From NCBI RefSeq assembly GCF_014195095.1, contig NZ_JACIBC010000010.1, positions 1 to 64,000 on the forward strand: DNA of 64,000 bases, written 5' to 3'. The DNA comes from Rhizobium sp. BK602 (GTDB lineage Bacteria > Pseudomonadota > Alphaproteobacteria > Rhizobiales > Rhizobiaceae). Below are positions 43,349-51,844 of this stretch, piece by piece (position 1 is the first letter of the stretch; every line of letters starts with the position of its first letter). The notes below the pieces were generated by a model that did not search any database, was not told the origin of the DNA, and was given only the letters and a program-made list of their open reading frames with translations. The position numbers and the translations under genes were made by a program.

Positions 43349-44548
43349 TCATGCCGGCTGGAGCCGCAGACGCCGCAATGGCGGGAAGGCAAGCGCGATC
43401 GCCGCCGCCCCGAGCCCGACCATCGCCGACCCGATGAAGAGCCACGAATAGTTGGCGAAGGTGTCGAAGATCCAGCCGCCGATCAGCGGACCGAAGGCCA
43501 TACCGATGCTCGACAGCATCGTCGCCGCGCCGAACACCGTGCCGATGACGCGCGGGCCGAAATATTCGCGCGCCAAGACGGCGTAGAGCGGCATGATCCC
43601 ACCATAGGCACTGCCGAAGACGACCGCGAGCGCGTAGAATTCGCCAAGCCGGCTGACGAGGAGATAGGTCGCCAGCGCCGCGGCCTGCACCAGCAATCCC
43701 GCGACAAGAACCGGCTTGACCCCGAGCCGATCCGCCAGCGTGCCGTATAGAATCCGGCCGCCGAGCCCGGCGAGGCCCTCGACGCTATAGATGCTGACCG
43801 CCGCCATCGGCGCCACGCCGCAGATCGTGGCATAGCTCACCATGTGGAAGATCGGCCCGGAATGCGCCGCGCAACAGGCAAAGAAGGTTCCGCCGAGCAC
43901 GAGGAATTGCGGCGAGCGGAATATCCGACCCAGCGGAATATCGGCGCCATCAGCCGACTGATCGACCGTCGATCCTTCCGCCGCCTCGAGCGGTTGCCGC
44001 ACCAGAAGTGCCGCCGGCACCAGCAATATCCAGGCAAGCACGCCGATCAGCATCATGGCCGTCTGCCAGTCATAGGCGGAAATCAGCCAGCGGGCGAAGG
44101 GCGAAACCGTCATCGGCGCCACCCCCATGCCGGCGGACACCAGCGAAACCGCGAGGCTGCGATGCTCGTCGAACCAGGCTGTCGTGGCCGCGATCATCGG
44201 CGCGAAAAATGCGCTGGCCGCAAGCCCGACGAGGATGCCGTAGGTCAATTGAAATTGCAGCAGCGATGCCGCCCGGCTGGCAAGCACGAGCGCGAGCCCC
44301 AAAAGCACTGCTCCGATGAGGACGACGATGCGGGGGCCGAAGCGGTCGCTCGCCGCACCCCACAGGAAGCCGCCGAGACCCATGACCAGAAAATTGAGCG
44401 TCATCGCGCTGGCAATGCCCGCATGCGACCAATTGGTCGCCGCCGCGATCGGCACTTGAAAAATCGCCAGCGAAAACATGGCGCCAAGCGCGACACACGT
44501 CATCAAGGCACCGGCGCCAACGATGACCCAACGATAGGAAATGCTCAT
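43349..44548 (-). CDS. MFS transporter, oxalate/formate antiporter-like
   Basis: 399 aa, 12 membrane segments. N-terminus RWVIVGAGALMTCVALGAMF and SLAIFQVPIAAATNWSHAGI, then GGFLWGAASDRFGPRIVVLI and the second-half repeat GRILYGTLADRLGVKPVLVA place it in the OFA/monocarboxylate-like branch. Exports or exchanges small acids, substrate unknown. Its stop is one base beyond a gene remnant on the other strand; no regulator neighbours it. Confidence 0.85.
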   Translation of the reverse strand: MSISYRWVIVGAGALMTCVALGAMFSLAIFQVPIAAATNWSHAGIASAMTLNFLVMGLGGFLWGAASDRFGPRIVVLIGAVLLGLALVLASRAASLLQFQLTYGILVGLAASAFFAPMIAATTAWFDEHRSLAVSLVSAGMGVAPMTVSPFARWLISAYDWQTAMMLIGVLAWILLVPAALLVRQPLEAAEGSTVDQSADGADIPLGRIFRSPQFLVLGGTFFACCAAHSGPIFHMVSYATICGVAPMAAVSIYSVEGLAGLGGRILYGTLADRLGVKPVLVAGLLVQAAALATYLLVSRLGEFYALAVVFGSAYGGIMPLYAVLAREYFGPRVIGTVFGAATMLSSIGMAFGPLIGGWIFDTFANYSWLFIGSAMVGLGAAAIALAFPPLRRLRLQPA

Positions 44549-44761
44549 AGCCGCTCAGCTCCCATGTCCGTAAACCAACGTCCGCGCGGCGGACGCCGCA
44601 CCGACTATGGTCTAATGACGTTCAAACCCACCCGATTTCGACATGCCATGCGATTTTTTTGGTGGACTGAGCCGGAGATCATCCGGTCTTACCGTTCGCC
44701 ATTGAGGTGGTGATCCGCCGGCCGATGGCGATGGCTATTCAGAACAGGCGCCGCCGGGAAT

Positions 44762-45160
44762 TCAGGACAACAAGCGTGCCGGACGTCCCTGCTCGGAAAG
44801 CAGCTTCACAGCTCTTCTGTCGAAGGAAACGAAGATTTCTCCGCCGAGCCAGTTTCCATCATAGGCAATCACGCCATCGGCAAAATCGCCGCCCGCATCA
44901 AGAACGGCCAAGCCCGCCTCCACGGCCGGCCGGTTGACGACAACATTTTCAATACCGAGTAATGCACGGATCGCCGCGGCGATATCTTCTCGCGCGGTTT
45001 GATACTGACGTGCCAAAACCCAGCTAAACTCACAGAGGGATTGCAGACTTACGGCGACGAGTTCCGCTTCGGCCAGCAACTCGACGGCAGCACTCGCCTG
45101 TTTCGCATCGTCCGCAACATAGGCTCGGAGCAGCACATTGGTATCAGCCGTCACTTTCAC
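44762..45160 (-). CDS. vapC: PIN-domain toxin VapC
   Basis: 132 aa. PIN nuclease acidic residues: Asp6 (TADTNVLLRAYVADD), Glu in SLQSLCEFSWVLARQ, Asp in GDFADGVIAYDGNWLG and Asp in VSFDRRAVKLL. RNase toxin inactivated by the VapB encoded just upstream; the genes overlap by 4 nt (ATGA at 45157-45160). Confidence 0.9.
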   Translation of the reverse strand: MKVTADTNVLLRAYVADDAKQASAAVELLAEAELVAVSLQSLCEFSWVLARQYQTAREDIAAAIRALLGIENVVVNRPAVEAGLAVLDAGGDFADGVIAYDGNWLGGEIFVSFDRRAVKLLSEQGRPARLLS

Positions 45161-45423
45161 GGCTTGTCGGCCCCAGCCGCTGCGCCCGCCTCCGCAATGG
45201 CATCGTCGATTTCTTCAACGGTCAGGATCCGACCGTTCGTCTTTCCTTTCAAGAAACCATGCAGGTTCCGAAACGAGCCTTTTAGCCGAACGGCAGTCAG
45301 CTCCGCCTTGCCATCCGGCAGCAGATTCAATTCGATTTTCTCACCCGGCTGGATACCCAGATGCTGCAACACTTCCTTGCGGAAGGTAACCTGCCCTCGT
45401 ACCGTCACGGTCAGTGTCGTCAT
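45157..45423 (-). CDS. vapB: AbrB-type antitoxin VapB
   Basis: 88 aa from ATG 45423, with SD GAGGAGG; the open frame upstream to 45510 crosses the operator. N-terminal swapped-hairpin AbrB domain: MTTLTVTVRGQVTFRKEVLQ, HLGIQPGEKIELNLLPDGKA. The C-terminal tail (FRNLHGFLKGKTNGRILTVE, EIDDAIAEAGAA) would wrap VapC. The complex autoregulates through the dyad at 45454. Confidence 0.9.
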   Translation of the reverse strand: MTTLTVTVRGQVTFRKEVLQHLGIQPGEKIELNLLPDGKAELTAVRLKGSFRNLHGFLKGKTNGRILTVEEIDDAIAEAGAAAGADKP

Positions 45424-45453
45424 GGCAACCTCCTCTCTTCGGAAAACATGATT

Positions 45454-45473
45454 GTAATGCATTTCTGCATTAC
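45454..45473. promoter_or_regulatory. vapBC operator dyad
   Basis: GTAATGCA-tttc-TGCATTAC, perfect 8-bp inverted repeat, 31 bp upstream of vapB. Spacing and symmetry match AbrB/VapBC autoregulatory sites. Confidence 0.75.
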
Positions 45474-45547
45474 TTTCAAGCCAGAGATGCGCGAGCGGCA
45501 GCGATACCATCCTGCCAAATGGCCCAGGTATTCATTCATCAGTCTCG

Positions 45548-45685
45548 TTCATCGGAACGAACAACGGCCCGACGAAGCCGGAAATCGCCAGCTTGATAAC
45601 GCATCTGGCCTCTTATGCCGGCTGGCCGAATGCCATGTCGGCAGCTCCCGTCGTCCGCAAGGTCTTCGAAGAACGAGGTGGTTGA
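45548..45685 (+). pseudogene. Remnant of a carboxymuconolactone decarboxylase-family gene
   Basis: The frame reads FIGTNNGPTKPEIASLITHL, ASYAGWPNAMSAAPVVRKVF, EERGG then stop at 45683. ITHLA-YAGWPNAMSA is the conserved end of CMD/AhpD-like proteins. The N-terminal two-thirds, including the active-site Cys, is missing. With the DUF4143 remnant at 43083 it marks a decayed stretch around vapBC. The remaining ~150 bp to 45842 shows nothing recognisable. Confidence 0.65.
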
Positions 45686-45842
45686 GCCCAGGAAAACCAG
45701 GCGGGGCGCTCAGGAGCAAGGCTACGGTGCTGGGCGAGACGCCCGGCTACGTCATCCATCCGTTGAGTGCGACGAAGGCAAGAACGACGAGCGTCGCCGC
45801 ACGCGCCAACTTACCCGACCCATCCGCGCAGGCCGATGAGAC

Positions 45843-46799
45843 CTAAGATCGGGCGACCGGCAGCACCGTTCGCCTTTCGAGCCTGCCGGCGACGGAAAAG
45901 ACAAGGAGTTCGGTATCCCGACCGATCCGCTCGCCGCTCATCAATCGGACGATATCATCGACGCCGCCGACGGGCGTTCCGTCGATCGCCAGAATATAGT
46001 CGCCGTCCTTCAAGCCGCCACGTTCGGCCGGACCGCCAGGCTCGACCCGCCTGACGCGCACCGACGTCGCCTGGCCGGTGCCTGCCTCCAGCGCGACCTT
46101 GCGGGGCAGTTCGATCGTATCGCCGGCGATGCCGATGAAGGCGCGCCGGACGTGGCCATAACGCAGGATTTCCGAGACCACGACATTCGCCGTGTTGGAG
46201 GCGACCGCGAAAGCGATGCTCTGCGCACCCTGGATAACGGCCGTATTGACGCCAATGACCTCGCCGTTCGAAGAAACCAGCGGCCCGCCGGAATTGCCCG
46301 GATTGAGCGCGGCGTCGGTCTGGATGACATCGTCCATCAGACGGCCGCTTGCAGAGCGCATCGAACGGCCGAGCGCCGAGATGATACCTGCGGTCACTGT
46401 CCACTCGAAACCGAGGGGATTGCCGATGGCAATCGCGATATGCCCCCTGCGCAGCCGCTTGGAATCGCCGAGCCGCGCCCAGGCTCCGACGCCGGAATTC
46501 GCGCGGATAAGGGCGATGTCGGTATCGACGTCGCGCCCGAGAACCCGGCCCTCGGTAACGAAACCGTCCGGCGTGGTGATGCGAACGAGCCTGGCGTCGT
46601 CGACCACATGATTGTTCGTGACGATCAACCCATCCGGCGATATGGCGAAGCCGGAACCATGTCCGCCCCTGCCGCCGACGCGCTCGATGCGACTGACGGC
46701 CGGTCCGACCATGTCCACCGCGCTCGCTATGGATTGGGAATATGCATCTATCAGTGCACCGTCTTCGGCCGGCACCACAGCCTTGTCCATAAAGCCCAT
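45843..46799 (-). CDS. Trypsin-like serine protease with PDZ domain (HtrA/DegP-like)
   Basis: 318 aa from ATG 46799, with SD GAGGG; the frame remains open upstream. Catalytic triad: His in GLIVTNNHVVDDARLV, Asp in GRDVDTDIALIRANSG, Ser in AALNPGNSGGPLVSSNGEVI. One C-terminal PDZ domain (VEPGGPAERGGLKDGDYILA, then IDGTPVGGVDDIVRLM). HtrA proteins usually have two PDZ domains and a signal peptide; none is evident from this start, so it may be cytoplasmic or anchored otherwise. Converges with no neighbour; single gene. Confidence 0.87.
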   Translation of the reverse strand: MGFMDKAVVPAEDGALIDAYSQSIASAVDMVGPAVSRIERVGGRGGHGSGFAISPDGLIVTNNHVVDDARLVRITTPDGFVTEGRVLGRDVDTDIALIRANSGVGAWARLGDSKRLRRGHIAIAIGNPLGFEWTVTAGIISALGRSMRSASGRLMDDVIQTDAALNPGNSGGPLVSSNGEVIGVNTAVIQGAQSIAFAVASNTANVVVSEILRYGHVRRAFIGIAGDTIELPRKVALEAGTGQATSVRVRRVEPGGPAERGGLKDGDYILAIDGTPVGGVDDIVRLMSGERIGRDTELLVFSVAGRLERRTVLPVARS

Positions 46800-47103
46800 C
46801 GCTTGACCCTCGAGCAGCCGCGCCATCGCCGCTGCCGCCGGCAGGCCGGCTGCAAACAAGCCCGGCCGCCATATGCTGTTGTTCTACATCTTAAATGGAT
46901 GGGCGCCTGACCGTCTTCAAGCCACCGATGGAGAGCGCCATCGATCTTCCAGCCGCGATTGTGCCGATAGACGCAAACGGAAGAGAAATTCCAGATCCTG
47001 CAAAAGGCCATCGCCGCCCTTGGCGACACCCTCGTCGACGCCGGCAAGGACGAGCCCTGATCGCCCTTGCCGGCCTCTTTCTCGTGAAGTTGGAAACTCC
47101 GGC
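46800..47103. other. Intergenic region with a possible gene fragment
   Basis: 304 bp. A plus-strand frame from 46895 (MDGRLTVFKPPMESAIDLPA, then AIVPIDANG) shifts near 46985 into KFQILQKAIAALGDTLVDAG then KDEP and a stop at 47058. This could be a frameshifted remnant of a small gene; no family recognised. It may equally be non-coding promoter DNA of the protease. Confidence 0.3.
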
Positions 47104-47520
47104 TCAGACCAGATTGATGATGACATCGATATTGCCGCGCGTGGCCTTCGAATAGGGGCAGGTCTGATGCGCGGCCTCCACCAGCGTCTGCGCAACGTCG
47201 CGCTCCAGGCCCGGCAGGCTGACATTGAGGCGTGCCTGCAGGAAATAGGCGCCGTCGACAAGGCACAGGTCCACCTCGGCATCGACAGCCGTATCGCTCG
47301 GCACGGCAATCTTCAGCTTGCGGGCGGCATGTCCCATCGCACCCTCGAAGCAAGCCGACCAGCCGGCAGCAAAGAGCTGTTCCGGATTGGTGCCGGTGCC
47401 GGCGCTGCCGGGAGGAGAAAGCTTGATGTCCAGGCGTCCGTCCGAACTGCGCGCTGCGCCCTCGCGTCCACCGATGGTGTGGGTCTTGCCAGTGTAGAGT
47501 ACCTTGTCGGTCTGGGTCAT
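47104..47520 (-). CDS. ohr: Organic hydroperoxide resistance protein (Ohr)
   Basis: 138 aa from ATG 47520 (MTQTDKVLYTGKTHTIGGRE); the frame to 47688 is not needed. The two catalytic cysteines lie in FAAGWSACFEGAMGHAARKL and EAAHQTCPYSKATRGNIDVI. Ohr is a thiol peroxidase reducing fatty-acid and alkyl hydroperoxides with lipoylated partners. The usual MarR-type regulator OhrR is not adjacent. Confidence 0.93.
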   Translation of the reverse strand: MTQTDKVLYTGKTHTIGGREGAARSSDGRLDIKLSPPGSAGTGTNPEQLFAAGWSACFEGAMGHAARKLKIAVPSDTAVDAEVDLCLVDGAYFLQARLNVSLPGLERDVAQTLVEAAHQTCPYSKATRGNIDVIINLV

Positions 47521-47718
47521 GATGTCGGTTCCTTTGAAACGGGTGATGCTGACGCTCCGATGGAGCACAATGACCGCCAGGCAGTCATTGCCCGCATAAG
47601 GCCGCCGCCAAGTATCCCGCATATGTCCCGATTGCGCGGAAGTGTAACGAAATGTGGGAGGCGACCAGCCTTCTACAATCTCATACAAACCACTTCCGTG
47701 GAGCGACCCGGCCCACGG

Positions 47719-48960
47719 CTAGGCCGCTCTCGGCAGCAGAGTCTTCAAATTCGCATCCGCGGCAAGCGCCTCGCAGGACGGCGCGACCCGCTTGGCGATC
47801 AGCATCTCGCTCAGCTTCATATCCCTGGCGATCCTGTTGCCCACGCCGATGCCGCTCGCCGCGACCAGCCTTCCGCCGTCGTCAAGATGAAAGAGGATGA
47901 ACGCGCCATCTCCAAGCTCTCGCCGAACTACCGAACGCCCCTCGTCCACCAGTCCGACGATCTGCAAGGTGTGATCGAACTGATCCGACCAGAAATAGGG
48001 TACGGATTCATAGCCGCGCGTCGCGCCCATCATGTTGGCGGCAGCGATGATCGCCTGATCCTGCGCATTGCGCCATGCCTCCAACCGTAGCCGGCGGCCG
48101 CCATACAGGGGATGCGGAAACGAGCAGCAGTCGCCGGCGGCATAAATGTCCTTCACCGAGGTCTCCAGCCGTTCATTGACGGCGATGCCGTTGTCGAGCG
48201 CAAGACCCGCCTGCTCGGCAAGATCGATGCACGGCTGGGCGCCGATGCCGACGACGAGAATATCGGCCGTTACCTGCGTTCCGTCCCCGAGCCGAATGCC
48301 GACACCATGCTCGTCGGCGTCGATGCCGGACACGGAGACGCCGCATGCCACCAGAACGCCGTTGCCCTGATGCACGGACAGCACGGTCTCGGCGACGGCG
48401 TCCGGCACACCGCGCTTCAGAATGCGCTCCTGCGCCTCGATGACCGTGACCCGCGCGCCACGGCTGCGGGCCGACGCCGCGACTTCCAGTCCGATGAACC
48501 CACCGCCCAGCACCGCCACATGCATCCCGGCGGCGATCCATGGGCGAAGCGCAAGCGCATCGCCGATCGTTCGCAGATAAAGAATGCGCGGGCTGGCCGG
48601 CACGTTCGGCAATCGCCGGGGCATCGCCCCCGTCGCCAGCAGCAATTTGTCGTAAGGCAAGGCCCGGCCATCCGCCAGAACGACCTGCTTGGAGGCGGAA
48701 TCGGCGGCCGTTACCGGAACCCCGGCCAGGTGCTGGATCGCGCGCTCGCGCAAACCGGCCTCGCTCAGAACCGCCGGCGGTGCTTCCGTCGTCTCGGCCA
48801 GCAACACCTGCTTGGACAAAGGCGGCCGCTCATAGGGGAGATGGATCTCGTCCCCGATCAGGGTGACGGGACCGGCATAACCGCTTTCCCTAAGCGTGAC
48901 GGCCGCCCGCGCGCCGCATTCGCCGGCGCCGACGATGACAATGCCTGCCTCGCCGCTCAT
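47719..48960 (-). CDS. mocF: Ferredoxin--NAD(P)H reductase, MocF-like
   Basis: 413 aa, oxygenase-coupled ferredoxin reductase family. FAD motif GIVIVGAGECGARAAVTLRE, HLPYERPPLSKQVLL, NAD motif HVAVLGGGFIGLEVAASARS, and GIAVNERLETSVKDIYAAGD with GDCCSF. Reductive transfer from NAD(P)H to the Rieske ferredoxin encoded 4-nt-overlapping upstream (mocE). The pair would feed the membrane oxygenase at 50620. Similar to MocF of rhizopine catabolism. Confidence 0.87.
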   Translation of the reverse strand: MSGEAGIVIVGAGECGARAAVTLRESGYAGPVTLIGDEIHLPYERPPLSKQVLLAETTEAPPAVLSEAGLRERAIQHLAGVPVTAADSASKQVVLADGRALPYDKLLLATGAMPRRLPNVPASPRILYLRTIGDALALRPWIAAGMHVAVLGGGFIGLEVAASARSRGARVTVIEAQERILKRGVPDAVAETVLSVHQGNGVLVACGVSVSGIDADEHGVGIRLGDGTQVTADILVVGIGAQPCIDLAEQAGLALDNGIAVNERLETSVKDIYAAGDCCSFPHPLYGGRRLRLEAWRNAQDQAIIAAANMMGATRGYESVPYFWSDQFDHTLQIVGLVDEGRSVVRRELGDGAFILFHLDDGGRLVAASGIGVGNRIARDMKLSEMLIAKRVAPSCEALAADANLKTLLPRAA

Positions 48961-49274
48961 GCTCCAAGCCCGATCATGACGCGGCCGTTATCCACCCTGA
49001 CGGGATAGGTCTTGAGATTGATGCAGACGGGTGCTCCGCGTGCCTCGCCGGTCTTGTAGCTGAAGCGCCCGTTGTGCTTGGGGCATTCGATGGTGTCGTC
49101 CATCACCAGACCGTCGGCCAGATGAATCTTTTCGTGCGTACACAGCCCGTCGGTCGCGAAATATTCATCATCGGGACTGCGGTAGATGGCGAAAGTCCGT
49201 CCTTCGTGGTCGAAGCGGACGACATCCTCCTGGTCGATATCGGTGGCTTTACAGGCGTCGATCCATGTCGTCAT
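48957..49274 (-). CDS. mocE: MocE-type Rieske 2Fe-2S ferredoxin
   Basis: 105 aa. Rieske ligands Cys45-x-His47 (LCTHEKIHLADG) and Cys64-x2-His67 (IECPKHNGRFSYKTGE). MocE-type ferredoxins are the small electron carriers of the rhizopine demethylation system. Overlaps mocF by 4 nt; divergent from the LacI gene with a 154-bp spacer that carries the TGATGAAAA motif. Confidence 0.92.
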   Translation of the reverse strand: MTTWIDACKATDIDQEDVVRFDHEGRTFAIYRSPDDEYFATDGLCTHEKIHLADGLVMDDTIECPKHNGRFSYKTGEARGAPVCINLKTYPVRVDNGRVMIGLGA

Positions 49275-49428
49275 TTCTTATCTCCTCATGATTGTCCTTC
49301 AGGAGGAAAGCCCCGGCCCTGCGCCTTGATCGCATTCGGTTTTTCCTCCCCAGCTAAGATCGACCATGCGTGATGCACCCCTTCACTTTCCAGTTCGATT
49401 ATGATCATTTTTCATCAGGAGGAGCGGA
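49275..49428. promoter_or_regulatory. Divergent promoter region mocE / LacI gene
   Basis: 154 bp between divergent starts. The right edge holds the conserved motif at 49399-49417 next to the LacI ribosome site AGGAGGAG (49417-49424). Confidence 0.55.
49399..49417 (-). promoter_or_regulatory. Candidate LacI operator, copy 1 (mocE/LacI)
   Basis: On the minus strand TGATGAAAAATGATCATAA. The TGATGAAAA-N4-TCA core is shared with copies at 51727 and 52857. It ends 12 nt before the LacI start, overlapping the leader, consistent with autorepression. It includes the palindrome ATGATCAT. Confidence 0.65.
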
Positions 49429-50466
49429 ATGAAGAAAACCCGTTTGGTCGATATTGCGCAGGCAGCCGGTGTTGGCCTTGCCACTGTCGAACGCGTGCTC
49501 AACGAGCGCGGCAGCGTGAGGCCGCAGACAGCCGAGAAGGTGGTGCTCGCCGCAAAGCGGCTGGGCTACAAGGGACTGATTCCGAACCTCTATCGCGGCA
49601 CGCTGCGCATCGAGGTCGTGATGGTCCGGCCGGAGACGCCGTTCTTCTCCCGGCTCAACCGCGCCTTCGAGCGCATCGCCGCCTCGCTCGACAGCTCGAT
49701 CACCGTGAACCGGACCTTCGTGGACGAGAACGATCCGGAAAAATTCGCCGCCCACATCGCCAATACGGCGATCCGGCGGCACGCGCTGATCGTGGTCGCC
49801 GTCGATCATCCGAAAATCCGGGAGAGCCTGCGTCGTGCCCGCAGCACCGGCATCGAGGTTGTGCAGATCGTCTCCTACACGGCCGGCAAGGACAATGTCT
49901 TCGTCGGCATCGACAATTATGCGGCAGGCCGGACGGCCGGCTTCTACATGTCCCGGATGCTCGCGCACACGGCCGGGCGCATCGTGGCGGTCTGTCATAG
50001 CTGGGCCTATCAGATCCACAAGGAGCGCATCCGCGGCTTCTCCGACTATCTCGCCGCCAACCACAACCCGGCCCATCTGTTTTCGGAGGTCATATTCGGG
50101 CTGGATGAAGATGTCCGCTCCGCCGAGATGATGACGGAAGCATTGCGCCGGGAAACGGGCGTCGTCGGGGTCTACAATGCCGGCGGCGCCAATCTGGGTG
50201 TCGGATCGGCATTGCAGCGCTATCGGGAAAGGCAGCGCGGCGAACTCGTCTGGATCGCGCACGAACTCAACGACGAAACCCGCGGCTTCATCTCATCTGG
50301 CCTGCTGACGCTGGTTCTCGACCAGGCGCCGGAAACCCAGGCGCGGCGCGCGCTGGATACGGTCCTGCACAGAATGGGGATCATCGACGTCCCGGTCAGC
50401 CAGGATCCGGTTCCGTTTCTCACCTATACCGGCGAGAATATCGGACAATTTTCCGCAACGGCCTGA
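49429..50466 (+). CDS. LacI-family regulator of the moc-like locus
   Basis: 345 aa. N-terminal LacI HTH: MKKTRLVDIAQAAGVGLATV, ERVLNERGSVRPQTAEKVVL, then hinge LGYKG. The periplasmic-binding-like core has VVAVDHPKIRESLRRARSTG, FVGIDNYAAGRTAGFYMSRM, and GVYNAGGANLGVGSALQRYR, a class that binds inositol-like sugars. SD AGGAGG. Placed amid mocFE, mocD and the binding-protein gene, with one motif in every promoter region of the locus: the probable local repressor. Confidence 0.9.
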   Translation: MKKTRLVDIAQAAGVGLATVERVLNERGSVRPQTAEKVVLAAKRLGYKGLIPNLYRGTLRIEVVMVRPETPFFSRLNRAFERIAASLDSSITVNRTFVDENDPEKFAAHIANTAIRRHALIVVAVDHPKIRESLRRARSTGIEVVQIVSYTAGKDNVFVGIDNYAAGRTAGFYMSRMLAHTAGRIVAVCHSWAYQIHKERIRGFSDYLAANHNPAHLFSEVIFGLDEDVRSAEMMTEALRRETGVVGVYNAGGANLGVGSALQRYRERQRGELVWIAHELNDETRGFISSGLLTLVLDQAPETQARRALDTVLHRMGIIDVPVSQDPVPFLTYTGENIGQFSATA

Positions 50467-50476
50467 GCAAAGAAGA

Positions 50477-50510
50477 CCGGAGCCTGCGATAGAGGGGCCA
50501 CAGGCTCCGG
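50477..50510 (+). terminator. Stem-loop after the LacI gene
   Basis: CCGGAGCCTG / CAGGCTCCGG, perfect 10-bp stem with a 14-nt loop, 10 nt past the stop codon. No clear U-tract, so a weak or Rho-assisted terminator. Confidence 0.6.
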
Positions 50511-50619
50511 CATGACCTGCCATCGACAGCCGCCAAGGCGGGAGGCAGGAGGAGATCGGCGTGCCGCCCGGCAAGGGGCGGCACAGTCTTGGGCTCGGCT
50601 TGGGATTGTGGCCGGGACC

Positions 50620-51654
50620 TCAGCCGGAGGCCTGCGAACGCCGCGCCTGTTTTTCCGCCTGCTTCTTCGCCCGCTCCATGAAGCGCTTGTTCATACGGTC
50701 CTCCGCCTCCCTCGAGCCGTCGTGGAAGGTGCCGAACCACTTGTCGAGCGGAATGACGCCGTCGGCATAATTGCACTCGAAGAACTTGTGATGGAGGTAG
50801 TGGTCATAGGCATGTGTGTCGATGGCGGCTTCGTCGGCGATGACGATCTTGTCGAAGCCCGCATGACCCGGCGCCGGCGCAAGTGCTGCATGCGTCAGAT
50901 GGAACAGCGCATGGACGGGATTTGACGGCACGATCCAGTGGATGAGCACGCCCGAGAAATAAAGGAGATGCTCGATGGGATGCATCGCAAGCCCCGACCA
51001 GGGACCGGGGTTGACGTTGTTATGATGCAGCTTGTGGACGGCATGATAGAGCGGCGGCCAGTGGATCAGGCGATGCACCAGATAGAAATGCAGGTCACGG
51101 AAAGCCGGGATCAGCAGCATGACGACAGCGCAATAGAGCGGATGCTCGGCGAAATCGACATAGGGAATGATGCCGTTGGCGAAGGCCCACAGGGTGAGCA
51201 CCTCGAATGCCGTCCAGAGCGGCACCGCACTTGCGAATGTCCAGATGACATTGTCGACGGTCTGGTTGCCGAAGAGGAACGCCGAATTGTCCTTCGACGG
51301 CCATTTGCCGTTGTATTTGAAGCTCGTGCCCTGCTTCTTCTGCATGTAGAGACGCAGATGGAAGGCGCCGAAGAACAGGAAGACGAGCGCGGCGTTGCGG
51401 GCAAGGATATAGGCGATCCAGCCGGGGGAGAGCGTCTTCATCACCTCCATCGAAGGCGTCGCATAGAGCCACAACAGCGTGCCGATGACGGCATAGAGCA
51501 CGTTCCACGGCATCAGATAGCCCGGATATCCGAAGAACCATTTCAGGAAGGCAAGCGGCTTAGCAGGCCAGATGAAGACCGGAGGATATTGAATGAGCTT
51601 GTTAGGTCTCCAGTCTCCGCGCTTGTCGCGCGACCCGTAGAGCGTGTCGTCCAT
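50620..51654 (-). CDS. mocD: Sterol-desaturase-family membrane oxygenase, MocD-like
   Basis: 344 aa, several membrane segments (PWNVLYAVIGTLLWLYA, AALVFLFFGAFHLRLYM). The diiron histidine boxes are H189FYLVH194, H204AVHKLHH211, H225PIEH229 and H285YLHH289, the FA_hydroxylase pattern. MocD of rhizopine catabolism is an oxygenase of this type, taking electrons via MocE/MocF to O-demethylate 3-O-methyl-scyllo-inosamine with formaldehyde release. Here it is separated from mocFE by the LacI gene but shares the operator motif upstream (51727). O-demethylase activity is inferred. Confidence 0.82.
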   Translation of the reverse strand: MDDTLYGSRDKRGDWRPNKLIQYPPVFIWPAKPLAFLKWFFGYPGYLMPWNVLYAVIGTLLWLYATPSMEVMKTLSPGWIAYILARNAALVFLFFGAFHLRLYMQKKQGTSFKYNGKWPSKDNSAFLFGNQTVDNVIWTFASAVPLWTAFEVLTLWAFANGIIPYVDFAEHPLYCAVVMLLIPAFRDLHFYLVHRLIHWPPLYHAVHKLHHNNVNPGPWSGLAMHPIEHLLYFSGVLIHWIVPSNPVHALFHLTHAALAPAPGHAGFDKIVIADEAAIDTHAYDHYLHHKFFECNYADGVIPLDKWFGTFHDGSREAEDRMNKRFMERAKKQAEKQARRSQASG

Positions 51655-51726
51655 GATGTCGTCTCCCGATGAATGAAATTCTGGAAGCAGTCTCAGCGAC
51701 TGGCTCGGTAAACGACAGCAAAGAAT

Positions 51727-51745
51727 TGATGAAAATTACTCACGG
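51727..51745 (+). promoter_or_regulatory. Candidate LacI operator, copy 2 (mocD)
   Basis: TGATGAAAATTACTCACGG, 73 bp upstream of mocD. Matches copy 3 (52857) at TGATGAAAA-N4-TCACGG: 15 fixed bases. Confidence 0.65.
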
Positions 51746-51800
51746 CGACAAAGAACCCGGCCGGGGGCACCGGCACAGGACGGTGCCACGCAAACGAAAA

Positions 51801-51819
51801 GGGAGGCCGATGGCCTCCC
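51801..51819 (-). terminator. Intrinsic terminator after the binding-protein gene
   Basis: GGGAGGCC-gat-GGCCTCCC; on the minus strand the stem is followed by TTTTCGTTTG. It ends the 51845 gene. Confidence 0.88.
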
Positions 51820-51844
51820 CCGTAATTTCGGCTGGCGAGCGGCA

